This document shows positions 44,650 to 56,036 of a DNA stretch of 64,000 nucleotides, one piece after another. The stretch is taken from assembly GCA_018873225.1 (NCBI GenBank), contig JAEILZ010000002.1, positions 4,216,001 through 4,280,000 on the forward strand, given 5' to 3'. This DNA is from [Phialemoniopsis] sp. UDSM-2020. Taxonomy: Eukaryota; Ascomycota; Sordariomycetes; Thyridiales; Thyridiaceae. The translations under genes were made by a program, and so were the position numbers. Positions within the stretch are counted from its first letter, which is position 1; each line of letters opens with the position of its first letter. The notes under the pieces are model-generated. The model made no database searches, was not told the DNA's origin, and saw only the letters and a program-made list of their open reading frames with translations.

Positions 44650-46224
44650 ATGGCTGCCTCGGGCGTATACCCGGACGAAATACCGGGCACGATTCTGCTC
44701 TGGGATGCCAGCCAGCCAGGACATGGCGGGCACACTGGCGAGGTTGTGCTGCAGCCGCAGCCCAGCAGCGACCCAGAGGACCCCCTCAACTGGTCCCGGC
44801 CGCGCAAGATGCTCGCCATCGGCATGGTCTACGTCTATGTTCTCGGAGTTGGCATCTGCACAACGCTGCACTACAGCATCCTGACCCAGATTGCAGAGGC
44901 CCAAGACCTCAAGGTCAGCCAACTCAACCTAGGAACAGGTCTCATGTTTCTCTTTCTCGGCTGGGGCAACCTAATCTGGCAGCCTATTGCCCTAGCTTAC
45001 GGCCGTCGAGGCGTGTACATCGCCTCCATGATTCTCTGCATCCCTCCCGTCATCTGGACTCCATTCTCGCACGGCGCCGGCCAATGGTACGCCCACCGCT
45101 GCCTTTTAGGCATTATCGCCGCTCCTATCGAAGCACTCCCAGAGGTCTCGGTCCCGGACCTCTTCTTTGCGCACGAACGAGGCAGCTTCATGGGCTACTA
45201 TGCCTTGATGCTCTTTGGGTCGAACTTCTTCGCTCCCTTCTTGGCCGGGTTCATCAATGATGGAGCAGGATGGCACTGGGTCATGTACTTTGCGGTCATC
45301 CTGTTGGTTGTGTGTGCCATCATTCTCTTCTTCTTTATGGAGGAGACAATGTACTTCAGAGACACCACTGAAGGAGGCGTAATCCTTGAGGACCAAAAGA
45401 TATCAGCACAGGAGGTAGAACGCGTGGAAGTGCCAGACCCGCCGCAAAAGACGTATTTGCAAAAGCTCCGTCTTTTCACAGTCGCTTCCAACGGCCCTTC
45501 GCCTCGACAGACCCTCGGCAAAGTATGGCGGGCTTTTGAAATCCTCATCTTCTTCCCCAACGTGGTTTGGGCCGGTCTTCTGTACGGCACCAATCTCTCC
45601 TGGTACAATGTCATCAATGCCACCATGTCTCCTATTCTCGGAGCGCAGCCGTACAACTTCGCACCGGCTATGGTGGGAGTAGCCTACCTGTCGCCTCTGC
45701 TCGCCAGTGCTGTAGCCTCGGTGTGGTCAGGGTGGTTCGCCGATTCGGTGGCCCTCCGACTCGCGAGGCGAAACAACGGTATTCGGGAGCCGGAGCATCG
45801 ACTTTGGGCTTTGATCCTCTCGGCGCTGGTCTCTACCGGCGGCCTGATCATGTGGGGTGTCGGCGCGAGCCACAATCTGCACTACATGGGCCTCATCTTT
45901 GGCATCGGATTTACGACCTTCGGAGTTGTCTGTGGAGGCGCCATCTCCCTCGCCTACGCCGTCGATTGTTTCAAAGAAATGGCGGGCGAGTCCCTCATCA
46001 CGGTGATCCTGATCCGCAATACGCTCGGCTTTGCCTTCAATTATGCCATCGATCCGTGGATCAACAGCCTTGGCCTCCAGAATTGCTTCATCTCGGTTGC
46101 CATGATCTCGCTCTTTGCGACTGGAACGTTTCTGTTGATGGTCATGTTTGGCAAGCGGCTTCGCCAGTTCTCGGCCAAGAGGTACTGGTCTTTTGTCGCC
46201 AACGACCGAACGACGGCACTTTAA
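44650..46224 (+). CDS. MFS transporter, DHA1 (drug:H+ antiporter) type
   Basis: A 12-helix plasma-membrane transporter that probably exports a small organic compound with proton antiport. Single exon, 524 aa from the ATG at 44650; the frame extends upstream without an earlier good start. The N-terminal tail carries DPEDPLNWSRPRK, a hallmark of fungal DHA1 proteins. The family loop between helices 2 and 3 is present in divergent form (YGRRGVYIASM), and motifs in helix 4-5 (GIIAAPIEALPEVSVPDLFF) follow. A long central loop at about residues 235-290 splits the two six-helix halves. The end is short and basic (KRLRQFSAKRYW). It is divergent to the acetamidase-type gene and convergent with the ATP-grasp gene. 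The substrate cannot be told from sequence. Confidence 0.9.
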   Translation: MAASGVYPDEIPGTILLWDASQPGHGGHTGEVVLQPQPSSDPEDPLNWSRPRKMLAIGMVYVYVLGVGICTTLHYSILTQIAEAQDLKVSQLNLGTGLMFLFLGWGNLIWQPIALAYGRRGVYIASMILCIPPVIWTPFSHGAGQWYAHRCLLGIIAAPIEALPEVSVPDLFFAHERGSFMGYYALMLFGSNFFAPFLAGFINDGAGWHWVMYFAVILLVVCAIILFFFMEETMYFRDTTEGGVILEDQKISAQEVERVEVPDPPQKTYLQKLRLFTVASNGPSPRQTLGKVWRAFEILIFFPNVVWAGLLYGTNLSWYNVINATMSPILGAQPYNFAPAMVGVAYLSPLLASAVASVWSGWFADSVALRLARRNNGIREPEHRLWALILSALVSTGGLIMWGVGASHNLHYMGLIFGIGFTTFGVVCGGAISLAYAVDCFKEMAGESLITVILIRNTLGFAFNYAIDPWINSLGLQNCFISVAMISLFATGTFLLMVMFGKRLRQFSAKRYWSFVANDRTTAL

Positions 46225-46445
46225 GTACAGCAATAGAATAGTTTTGCAGTACATCACCAAGTCACAAGCTTGTGGGCCGTGATGTCTTGATTGATAGGAG
46301 ACTTGGAAACCTTTAGATAGTGGGATAACCAATGCTGAATGCCAAAAATGCGGAGTGTATCAATACCCTTTCGCCAACTCGTAGAGCCTGTAAGCTGCAA
46401 TGCTGTTCGCAAGTGGAAAGTTGACCGCCGAGTCGAAGCACAACC

Positions 46446-48507
46446 TTAGGGATTATCAAGAACCCTTAATGAAGCTCGATATACTCTATCACACATCTGC
46501 AATAAATGCCTTCTGCTCGTTCTTGAGTAGAGCAGAAAGTAGGCCACGAATCCGGCGCCGGCTCTCGGCGACACCGTGCTGCCAGGTTCTACTTTGAATT
46601 CGGCAGTAAAGACGTACGGGACCACCTCGGGCAACAGCTCAAAAACTCGTTCGAAAAAGTCCGGGGGCACGTAGATTTTATCGCGGTGCATGGGGATCTG
46701 GCGGTCTCCACACCAGAACTGATTAGGCAGGCCCAAGTATGGCTTTGCCATGGCCCTATAGCGCTCACCGTCTCCAAGAGCTTGGAGGAATTGGAGGGCA
46801 CACAGGTCTACGCCGTAGGTATGTAGGGTTGCCCACACCGGATCGAATCCTGGCGGACGGGCGTTGACCTCGATCAGAAAGACATCTGGCTTCCCGTGCC
46901 TCTCGGGTTGCGGTGCTAGATCTTCAATGCCGTCGGCTTTGCTGTAGCACATGGACGAGTTGCGCACCCTAGCTTCTACGTGGTAAACGCCAGAGCGGAA
47001 GCCGAGCTTCAGAAGATTCTGGTGCAGAGCTGACTGGAGCAGCTCGACTTCCACATGCTCAATTCCCGTCGGGTGGACCATGAGTGTCTCCGTAAAGTTA
47101 TCATCAAGCGTGGCATCGATTGCGTCAGCTGAGCAGGGGAAATCGTCGGAAATCTCGCAGAACAGGAGTTCGCCGTCCCAGAGTACAAGATTGGCATCGA
47201 CTTCTGGGCCGTCGACGTATGTCTCGATTTGAATACCGTGGCGCGCGAGGCCATTGACGTCCATGTCATTAACAGCTTGTTGTAGCTGGGAAATGTCGTG
47301 CACCTTTCTGACCCCTCGCGAAGCGGCACCTCGGCATGGCTTAACAATTAGCGGATATTCAAGGACGTTCAGTTCTTCGGTGACCAATGAATCGTCTAGG
47401 TGTGCCGGATCGGCCAGTCGCATGCTTTGAATGCCAGGGTTGTTACAAATAATACGGGTCTCGTCCTTATGATGTGCTCGAATGATGGCCTGCACTGGCT
47501 CGGTCGGCAGGCCTAAGATCTTTGCTGCTTTGGCTGTGGGGATGACAAACTCATCCGAAAAAGTCACAATGCCGTCGACTTTACTGTCTTTGACGGCATC
47601 AGCAATGATCAATGGCAGCTGCGCGTCGCCCGCCATCACATCAATGGCGATGAATCTGTGTCGGAGATAGGCATAGGTTTCGCCTTCGAGCCAGTGCCCT
47701 GGCGCGTCGAGGACCAAGAGAGATATACCGAGTGCTTGAGCGGCCTCAAATAGCCCACGGGCGCCGTACTGTCTCCTGTCCATATCATACAGTCGGCGTC
47801 CTCCAACCATAGCTACCGTCCGAGGTGTTGGTTGTGTGGGGAGCACCCAGCCGAAGGATAGCCTGTAGTCCAGTTCTTTTGCCAACTTATGATACCAGTC
47901 ATCTGGTGATTTTAAAGACTGGCTAGCTTCGAGTGCTCCAGGCGACGATGTCAGGAGAACAGGCAGGCTTCGCTCGGTATGCGGCGTCACAGCTGAGAGG
48001 CGACTACCAGGAGGTGCAAGTCGGATGATTGATTTGACTGCCTCGCAATGTCGCATTCTCAGCTCTAGAATGTCATCTCGGCATAGATAACCATCACAAG
48101 GCACGAGAATAACTTTAAAAACTGCTTCGACTCTATCGCTAGCTTCTATTCGTGACTTGGCGCATGCGCGTATAAGAGTTGCGAAGGGCTTGTTAATAAC
48201 ATCCGGAAAGAGGCCATCGAGTTTCCTGTGGGCGTTGTCAAATGTGTCGCTGGACCGAATTTCATCGATTTCCAGTAGGACATCGAGACATCCAAAGCCG
48301 TTGGCTCCGGTGAACAGCCTGCAGAACCTCCATTTACAAGTGACCTTTGCAGCAGCTGTGTTCAAGCATACACAGTTCCAATACATCAGCTTTGACTTCG
48401 ATAACCTATGCCAAATGGACACGATACGCACCTATGGCACCTGAGCCATGATCGAGGTCGACAAAGAAGACCTCAGTGGTAAATCTATCAGTCAACAGTT
48501 CCAGCAT
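46446..48507 (-). CDS. ATP-grasp carboxylate-amine ligase
   Basis: Likely joins a carboxylate to an amine with ATP (acyl-phosphate mechanism), as in amino-acid or dipeptide ligases. Exons in coding order: 48507-48432 and 48355-46446, over a 76-nt intron (GTGCGT to CACAG), 661 aa. Exon 1 codes MLELLTDRF and DLDHGSGAI; exon 2 goes on in phase as AAAKVTCKW. The N-terminal half is a substrate-side domain of unknown type. The ATP-grasp fold covers about residues 300-570: EYPLIVKPCRGAASRGV is the nucleotide loop and FLIEVNARPPGFD the metal-binding motif. Such stand-alone fungal ligases occur in natural-product and peptide-like pathways. It is divergent to a POT/PTR2 peptide transporter, which supports a peptide or amino-acid substrate (inference). 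Confidence 0.83.
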
Positions 48508-49079
48508 TATTCCCTGTTGACACCACTGAAGTGCGGTCTTTAGAGCACAGTGCCAAAACAAATTATTTCACTACACGCTCCCTTCTTAGGAGTCTCAAGA
48601 GGGTGTGACAATCATAAAAGTTTTGGTAATAGAGTGAGAGACTGACGCTTGTGTCGGTATCGGATACAACGATATCGGCATGAAAGTTCGACAGCGGAGA
48701 AATGAGTCAAAGGGGCAAGTTTTTACTCCGCTTCATGCAACTCCGGACGGAGTAGATCGGTAGGCCGATGCAGGCTGACCGCCGTCACACGCCCCACCCA
48801 AGTCAACCCGGTGTGTGACACGCTGTTTGTGGACTTGATGCCTAGGATGCGGCTCATTGAAATCTAGACCCAGCGGTGAGGATCCATGCCACTATCGCCA
48901 GTCGGGAAGGTTGAAGGTAGTGTCCGTTGTCGAGCTCCCCACAACTTTCAATTACTGGACCAGGCGTTGATAATCGAACAGCGATACTTTATGACCTAAG
49001 GCGATACTTTGACATCTGGCTCTATTCGTTGCCGTTCTCTTTCCGATTACCCTCCACTCCCGCTGCGCAAAGAATCCAA
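48508..49079. other. Divergent promoter region of ATP-grasp and PTR2 genes, 572 nt
   Basis: Two direct copies of GCGATACTTT lie about 25 nt apart near 48980-49011, before the PTR2 start. They could be regulator half-sites. Confidence 0.4.
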
Positions 49080-51100
49080 ATGGCTCAAACAGTTGGGATT
49101 CTGTCAGAAGACATGAACGAAACACCACCGATCGAACGCAAAGGCCGCGACGCGACCGAGGATGAGATTAAGGCCCTGAAACATGTGGCTGACTCCGTGC
49201 CAATCAATGCTTGGATTGCACTTGCAATCAGCGGAGCAGAAAGGTTCACCTTCTATGCGGTCACAATACCATGGCGTGAGTGCCATACCCATCTTTGAAA
49301 GACCCATCTTTGAAAGCTTAATACGTGTCTGACGCTTCATTGTAACCCCCGCGCAGAGAACTACATGCAGAACAGTCGCGACAGTGTTGCCGTACCAGGC
49401 GCTCTGGGGCTCGGCCAGGCCACCGCCACCAGCATCTCCAGCGCCTTCTTCTTCTTCTCTTTTGTGGCACCCACGCCTTTCGCCATTCTCTCCGACGTGT
49501 GGCTAGGACGTTACAAGACCCTGTGTCTCAGTGTCTTGTCAGTCGAGCCAGCTCCCCTCTCCATGCACCCGTCATCTGATGCATGGCGACTAATAACCTT
49601 CCCGGGGTAGTCTGAGCTTCTGCGGCTGTCTGGTCATCTTCGCTACGTCACTTCCGGCGGTTGATAGTCATTCCACCAAGCTTGCCGGCCTGGTGGTAGC
49701 TATGATCTTTCTCGGACTCGGGACCGGCGGTGTGAAAGCGACAGTCTCCCCTTTCATAGGTATGTTCAAACTCAACATGGGAGATTCAACAGATCAAGTA
49801 GCATCGTTGTGCTCATCCTTGACTCAAACAGGTGATCAATATCCGGTCAAGACTCCACAGATAGTGGTCAACAAAGCCGGCCGACAAGTCGTGGTTGATA
49901 GAACGTTGACATTGCAATACATCTACAACATCTTCTACTGGTACAGAGAATCCAATTGTGCAGGGAAGCGCAACATGATACTAATGTGCTTGCAGGTTCA
50001 CCAACATTGGGAGTCTCTCAATGATAGCATCCACATATCTGGAGAGAGGAATTGGATTTTGGGCTGCCTATCTCCTACCTCTGTGCTCAGTATCGCTATT
50101 GTTGCCTTGCTTGCTCTTCTTCCGAAACTCATTCGGTGTGTATAAGAGACTCCAAACCTACTAAGCTGTCAAGAAACTTACACGCTACTAGTCAAACTTG
50201 CTCCGCAGGGCAATGTTCTTCCTCAGGCGGCAAAGGTGATCCTTTGTTCAGCCAGGCACGGATTCCGACTAGATGCGGCAGAGCCCTCATACCAGGCTGA
50301 ACACCATGGGAGGCATGTCAGCTGGGACGAGCAATTTGTGTCCGAAATCAAGAGGGGACTGAATGTTTGCAAAGTCATGTTTGTCTGCCCACAAACCCAT
50401 TGCAAATTGTGACAAGAGTTGCTCACAGGATGACAGGGCCTGCTTCGTGCCTTTCCACTTATGCATGAACCAGATAGTCAACAATCTCATCTCGCAAGCA
50501 GGTCAGATGCAACTTGGAGGCGTACCTAACGACACAATCCAGGTCATCAACCCTATCGCTTGTGTCTTGTTGGGTCCACTAGTCCAGAAACTTCTCTACC
50601 CGTCGCTGCGCAAAATTGGAGTCCGATTTGGGCGCATCTCTCGCATAGCCTGCGCCTTCGTCACCATGAGCATGGCTATGGCTCTGGCTGCAGGGATACA
50701 GAAGCTGATCTATACACGAGGGCCCTGCTACGAGCACCCGCTGGCCTGCCCAGGGTCTGAGGGTGGCAAGATTCCCAACGAGATCAGTGTCTGGGTCCAG
50801 ACACCGCTGTATTTTGTTGTGGCTTTCGCCGAGATCATGGGTTTCACCACACTGTTCGAGTACAACTACTCCGCGGCGCCTACAAACATGCGAAGCTTGG
50901 TGCAGGCGCTCAGTCAGCTGAGCTCAGGTGTGGGCTCGGGGCTCGGCATGGCTGTCTCGCCTGTCTCCGTCAACCCCAAGATTCTTTGGCTGTATACGGG
51001 ATTATCCTTGACCATGGTTGTCGTCGCTCCTATTTTCTGGCTAGTGTTCAGGAGCTACGACAAGGTTGACCAGGAGTCGACGGACTCCGAACGACGATAG
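49080..51100 (+). CDS. Proton-coupled oligopeptide transporter (POT/PTR2 family)
   Basis: Imports di- and tripeptides or similar compounds with protons at the plasma membrane. Seven exons: 49080-49275, 49357-49537, 49611-49759, 49832-49940, 49996-50135, 50192-50373 and 50429-51100; introns of 81, 73, 72, 55, 56 and 55 nt, all in phase, giving 542 aa. Family signatures are AISGAERFTFYAVTIPW in helix 1, a conserved SDVWLGRYKT loop, GTGGVKATVSPFIGDQY (the POT signature region), FYWFTNIGSL, and NNLISQAGQM after the central loop. A late FAEIMGFTTLFEYNYSAAP matches the C-terminal helices. The least sure junction is intron 6 (50374-50428), with a weak GTCATG donor. Intron 1 contains a tandem 15-mer. 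It is divergent to the ATP-grasp ligase. Confidence 0.87.
49287..49316 (+). repeat. Tandem 15-mer in intron 1 of the PTR2 gene
   Basis: Two exact adjacent copies of a 15-nt unit (ACCCATCTTTGAAAG) lie inside the 81-nt intron. The intron is the longest of this gene because of it. Confidence 0.9.
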
Positions 51101-51742
51101 CTGTCACAAATTCTCCGTAAAGGCTATGGACAAGCTTTCAAAGCCGCAGAATCGAAAGCCTGATTGACACTGAGGCACGGCGTTGTTTTGCTTATCAACC
51201 CTGATCTTGTGAGAGAAGGATGTGCTGTATTCAGATCAATCATACATTGAAAATGAAGAACAGATGATGCCGATTCTAGTTCCAAAGATTCAATCGTATT
51301 ATGATGCGATCCATTGATATCTGACTTGTTTAGCTCCATGGTGGTACCTGGAGACTCAAGGTTGGGCCCAACTTCGCGCAGCCTTCACAACCGCAGGTCA
51401 ACAAATCTCAAGCTAACATAAGAGCCCGCGGATATGACATGCTTTGGTTTGCTTATTCAAGTGCCCTGCAATTACTAGAAGTGTTCATCTGCATCAAGAT
51501 CACCATGTTGCACGTTCCGGACTTGCACCGTCTCTAGAAGACCATATATGGATTCATGGGTCTATCTAGTAATGCCAAAAGACAATCTATAACAAAGACA
51601 ATATATTACACCAGGGGAATATGGTATGCAAGGATGGGGTATGTGAGGCTCCAAGCATCTGCCTCCAAACGACAACTTTTGTGCCTGACGGGCCCGGAAC
51701 TCGAGCAAGGCGTTTCCAAATCTTCCAGAAGAAGTCCCAAGC
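51101..51742. other. Intergenic region between convergent genes, 642 nt
   Basis: 3' flanks of the PTR2 gene (+) and the phosphate symporter (-). No feature is seen. Confidence 0.5.
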
Positions 51743-53695
51743 TTAGAAATGCGGCGCGTTGAGGAAGAGTCCCATTGTGCAGCTGCGGAAACGTCTGTTA
51801 GCTATGTTCTGTACTTGTTGTCTTGATGGGGTGTTGCTGGGACTTACCCTCCGATGAGGCCGGCAATGGGGATGGTCATGATCCAGGAGAACAGCAGGAG
51901 ACCAACACGCTGCCAGTTAACGGCCCTCCAGGTACCGTTGCACAGACCAACACCAACAGTGGCACCAGTGATGCACATGGAGGTGGAGACGGGGAGCTTG
52001 TACTGGGAGAAGATGAGGGTGGTAATGGCGGCACCCATCTCCATGGAGGAACCACGAGAAGGCGAGTGGTAGGTCAGCTTGTTACCCATGACTGTAATTG
52101 CATTGTTAGAAGTTATTCATGGAATTTCTGTTGGAGTGGTTGCGCGGCTTACCCTTCATGATGTTGAAACCGTAGGTGATGAAACCGAAGCAGATGGTCA
52201 GGGCCATGACGGCAATCTGCCACAGAGGAACATCGGCCTTGGCAGCGGTGGCGGTGCCAGTGGACCAGGCAGAGTACATGGCAGCCCAGACACCGACGGA
52301 GTTGCCGACATCGTTGGCACCATGGGCGAAAGAAGCAGTGCAAGCGGTGATGACCTGGATGAAGGAGTACAGGTGCTCAACCTCGTTGGGGTACTTCTCG
52401 GCGTGGGCGTAGACGCGGGCCATGCGGCGACCCTCGGGGGTACCGAGGATACCGATCTGGGCGCGGTGGATGTCGTAGTGGAGACCGTAGAGGGCGGCGA
52501 CGACGACGTAGGCGGGGAGGCGGACGAGGAGCATCTTCAGGTTGTGCAGCTCGTAGATGGAACCGGCGCCCATGGGGTTGGCGTGCAGGGTGCGCATGGC
52601 CCAGCCCAGGGGGCCGCGGGTCTTGCGGAGGTGGGCGTGGTGGCGCTGGCGGGCCTCCTCCATGAGGACCTTGTAGTCGGTAGCGTTGGCGGCGGTGTTG
52701 GCCTCGGTGTCGCGGCCGGCAGCGGTGCGGGAGACGACACCCTCCTTGCCAGTGTCGGAGCCGGTCTTCTCGGCAGTCTCCTTGACACCGCCGTTGCTGT
52801 CCGTGACGGACTTCTCGTCCTCCTCGTCATCGTGCTGGACGACGGCGTAGTCGGGGACCTTGGCGACCTCGGCGTCGGAGGGAGCGGGGCGCTTGAACAG
52901 CAGAGGACCCTGGATGATGTGGAACCAGCGAAGGGTGTAGTCCTTCTTGATGACCTTGGCGTGGACGAAGGGCACGAAGAAGATGGCGGAGAGGAGGGCC
53001 AGGCCGAAACCGACACCAAGGGTGACGGAGACGATGTACCAGGCGGGCTTAGAGCTGAGACCAAGCTGCGGGGAACCCTTGTAGACGATGGACAGGGTGC
53101 AGATGGTGCCGGCAACGAGGAAGAAGAAGGGCGAGGTCCAGACGGCCCAGGGGACGGGGTTGGCACGCTTGTGTACGACGAGCTTGATCAGCATGAAGAT
53201 GATGGCACCAAAGCCGGCGGCACAGGCGGGAGCCATGACGAGACCGGCGAAGATGGCACCAAGACCGTTACCACCGTTCCAACCCCAGGTGACACCCTTG
53301 GCGCCAATGGTAGCGATACCGACACCAGCGATGGAGGAGACGAGGGAGTAGGTCGAGGAGACGTGGGCGGAGTGGCGGGTACACCACATAACCCAAGAGG
53401 CGGCACCGGCGGAGGCGCAGGTGAAGGCCAGGAGCTGGACGCCGGCGTTGTTGTTGAAGGCCGAGATGGGGATGATACCGTTCTTGATGGTGGCGGCGGT
53501 ACGGGCACCGACGGAGACGGCACCGACTACCTCGAAGACCAAGCAAAGCATCATGGCCTGGCGGTAGCTGACGGAGCGAGACGAGACCGAGGTGGCCCAG
53601 GCGTTGGCCACATCGTTGGCACCGTTGTTGAAAGCCTCAAGGAGGGCAAACATGGTGCCAATGGCAAAGACGTAGGTATAAGCTTCGAGGACCAT
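51743..53695 (-). CDS. pho-4: High-affinity Na+/phosphate symporter, PHO-4 type (PiT family)
   Basis: Imports phosphate with sodium at the plasma membrane, mainly under phosphate limitation; close in layout to Neurospora PHO-4 and yeast Pho89. Exons in coding order: 53695-52153, 52091-51848 and 51782-51743, with introns of 61 and 65 nt, 608 aa. The last exon codes only 13 residues plus stop (CTMGLFLNAPHF). Both PiT signatures are present: FNNGANDVANAWATSV near the start and FAHGANDVGNSVGVW near the end. Between them is a long hydrophilic loop rich in D, E, K and T at about residues 290-400. Codon use is extremely C-ending and biased, a mark of strong expression, and it produces a long meaningless antisense frame. 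CACGTG elements upstream fit NUC-1/PHO control. Confidence 0.93.
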
Positions 53696-53873
53696 CTTGG
53701 CGGCTCTTGGGGGGTGTTTCTCGGACACTGCTTGGTCAAGACGAGAAAGGGAGTCAGAGGACACTGGTTGGTTCCTGTGCTGATGAGCGTGGAGGAATGT
53801 TCCAGATGTTCGATGGGAAAGGAGAGGGTTCTGCCTTTCTTTAAAGGAACGGGATCGATACAGGACCCATGAG

Positions 53874-53879
53874 CACGTG
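53874..53879. promoter_or_regulatory. CACGTG element, proximal, before the phosphate symporter
   Basis: This E-box core lies about 180 nt before the pho-4 ATG. NUC-1 of Neurospora and Pho4 of yeast bind CACGTG in phosphate-regulated promoters. Confidence 0.55.
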
Positions 53880-54158
53880 TGCAAGGTTCTGATCTGAGGG
53901 AACCTCAGCTTGCCGTCGCTGGGCACGCGGCTCGGTCACTGAACAAGGACTTTTCTCCCCCCATTTTCGCAACCAGGGGCCTGGGTACACTCTGGAAAAC
54001 CCTGGCCGCTCTTGGTATTCTGGTGATGGGGGCAAGTGCATCTTGGTACGGGGCGAGCGGAGTGGGCGACATGTGTGGGTGTGGCCCGTGGTGGTGGCTG
54101 CATGAGAATGCTTGGGATGCTTGAGCTTCAGACTTCCACGCAGAGCCCGAGGATCGAG

Positions 54159-54166
54159 CACGTGGG
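54159..54166. promoter_or_regulatory. CACGTGGG element before the phosphate symporter
   Basis: CACGTGGG is the high-affinity form of the Pho4-type site. It lies about 465 nt before the ATG. Confidence 0.5.
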
Positions 54167-54998
54167 CAGCTTCGAGTTTCAATTGTGTCCAGATATAAAA
54201 GGCCAAGAGATGCCCAGACCGCGCCCAGAAACGCCGAGACTCTTGGTATTTGGGAACTTTGGCAGCAAAAGGGACAGGATGGCGACAGCAGGTGGAATGC
54301 CAAGCAGGCCAAAAATCCTTTAGTCGCGACACCATTGGCTCTGGCCGCCGATTGCACCATACATAGCGCCGACTCGGTGGACTTGACTCGGACCAGGGTC
54401 TGCACTCTAGCTCCCCTTGTCCGCCAAGACGCCAAGACAACTCCCTCCCGTACCGGCTCGTCCAAAGAAGAAACCGATGATGGAGCGCAGAGCAAGCAGA
54501 GCAGCCAGGAAAAGAAGCCTAGCATGTCAAGACGAGACAAGCAACACTCAAGAATAACGGGTCAAGGTCGCCTAACCTGGACACTATCCCCGACCCCGGT
54601 CGCCATCTTCAAGCCATGTCAGCCACGGCCGGCTACTCTGGAGCCTCCGTTGAGGACCGTGGTGCTGTTTTGTTGCTATCAAGCGTTTGCCAAGCATGAT
54701 CCGGCGCAACACACCAGTCGTTTTCTCACAGCTCTTTTACCCATCTTGTCATCTCCTTAGGATGGATACCACGGCTCTAGTCCCCTCTATTGGCCCCATA
54801 TCCGATATTTGTCGAGAGAGACCTGATCGTTGACTGGTCCCCGATTCGCCCATTGAGAGACACGCGCCGGCCGCGATTGACGAGGAAAGCGAAAACATTC
54901 GATCCGGACTGGACTGTCAAGCAGATAGAGGGAGAAAAGCATTGCCACTTGCGTAAATGATAGGTAATGATCCTCTCGCTACAGCCAACACATGTGCA

Positions 54999-55004
54999 CA
55001 CGTG
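54999..55004. promoter_or_regulatory. Distal CACGTG element
   Basis: A third CACGTG within an alternating GTGCAC-rich sequence, about 1.3 kb before the ATG. It may be unrelated to the gene. Confidence 0.3.
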
Positions 55005-55128
55005 CACACCTGGGCATCGTGAGCTTGTCTCGTCTGCCCAGCCCAGCCGTCACTCGGGCGCATCGGCATCTCCGCCTAGGCGTCCGTAAGAAGGCCTTCT
55101 AGAAAGCTTCATCGAAGGATCACGCCGT

Positions 55129-55216
55129 CTTGGTGTCTTGGTGTGCTTGGTATGCTGAATGCTTGGTTTCTTGGTCCTCTTGGTCCGCTCCTTGGTTCTT
55201 TCTTGGTCCTCTTGGT
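55129..55216. repeat. Degenerate CTTGGT array
   Basis: Nine CTTGGT hexamers lie in 88 nt with irregular spacers (often CC or TC). They could be decayed minisatellite units or clustered protein-binding sites (ACCAAG on the other strand). Confidence 0.75.
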
Positions 55217-55991
55217 ACTTTACAACGCTCTGGGCAGACCGAGGAGCTGAACGAGTCACCGGCGTGAGAGTACAATTACCCTTGTCTGTGCATGTCTTGT
55301 CGATGCCCAGATCTCTTGGGTCCTGAAGGAATGGCACACGACAAGAAAAGATCCAAACGGATCTCGGTGTGCCTCCAGGATTCCCTTCTCCATTTTTGAC
55401 ACACGGATTTGCACAGGAGGATCTGAGTTCCAGTGAGACCAAAATGCGACAGTCTAGGACTCTTTGCAGTCCCCGGTGATCGTTCGCCGCCATTGACGCA
55501 TGTCGCAGAGCTGATCAGCGCACCCGAGCTTGGCCTCCAGTGGCGAAGTACTATTGTAAATAGACAGACCAGAATCCTGTCTCCGGCACAAGTCTGACTT
55601 TCCCCTATGGGCAAACTGTCCAGATCTCGAAGTAGAGTCATGACATACAGACTCGTTATCTCATGATATTTCTGGTAATCACTGACGTATTGTCAAGAAA
55701 GCTATGATGCAATCGTGAGCTTCGACAAACGAGCGATCCGACAGAGACACCCCGAGCAATGGCAACACTTGATTGTGCGCAACGACGCCGACTTCGACAC
55801 CCAAGCGTAGCACATTGAGAACGACAAACCGTCGTGTGGGAGCCTCCATCCATACCGTCTACAAAGAGCATCGAACACAGGAAGGTTCGAGATCGTGTTG
55901 AATGCGATGATGTCCAAGAGAGCATCGCGATAATTGTGCTGTGCTATCACCTCCCAGATGATGTTATATACTGATCTCCGGCCGTCGATGA

Positions 55992-56036
55992 TGACTCAGC
56001 TTGAAGTTCCACCGCGCGCAACTTCAAGCTGAGTCA
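55992..56036. repeat. Perfect 17-bp inverted repeat, 11-nt GC-rich loop
   Basis: Arms 55992-56008 and 56020-56036 are exact reverse complements around CCACCGCGCGC. It sits between two broken protein-like minus-strand frames. It could be a hairpin element, a template-switch scar or a dimer binding site. Confidence 0.9.

Noticed and set aside
52079..53872. 597-codon plus-strand open frame
   Set aside because: It lies antisense to the phosphate symporter and codes a repetitive G/D/E/V-rich product. It is a by-product of the sense strand's codon bias.
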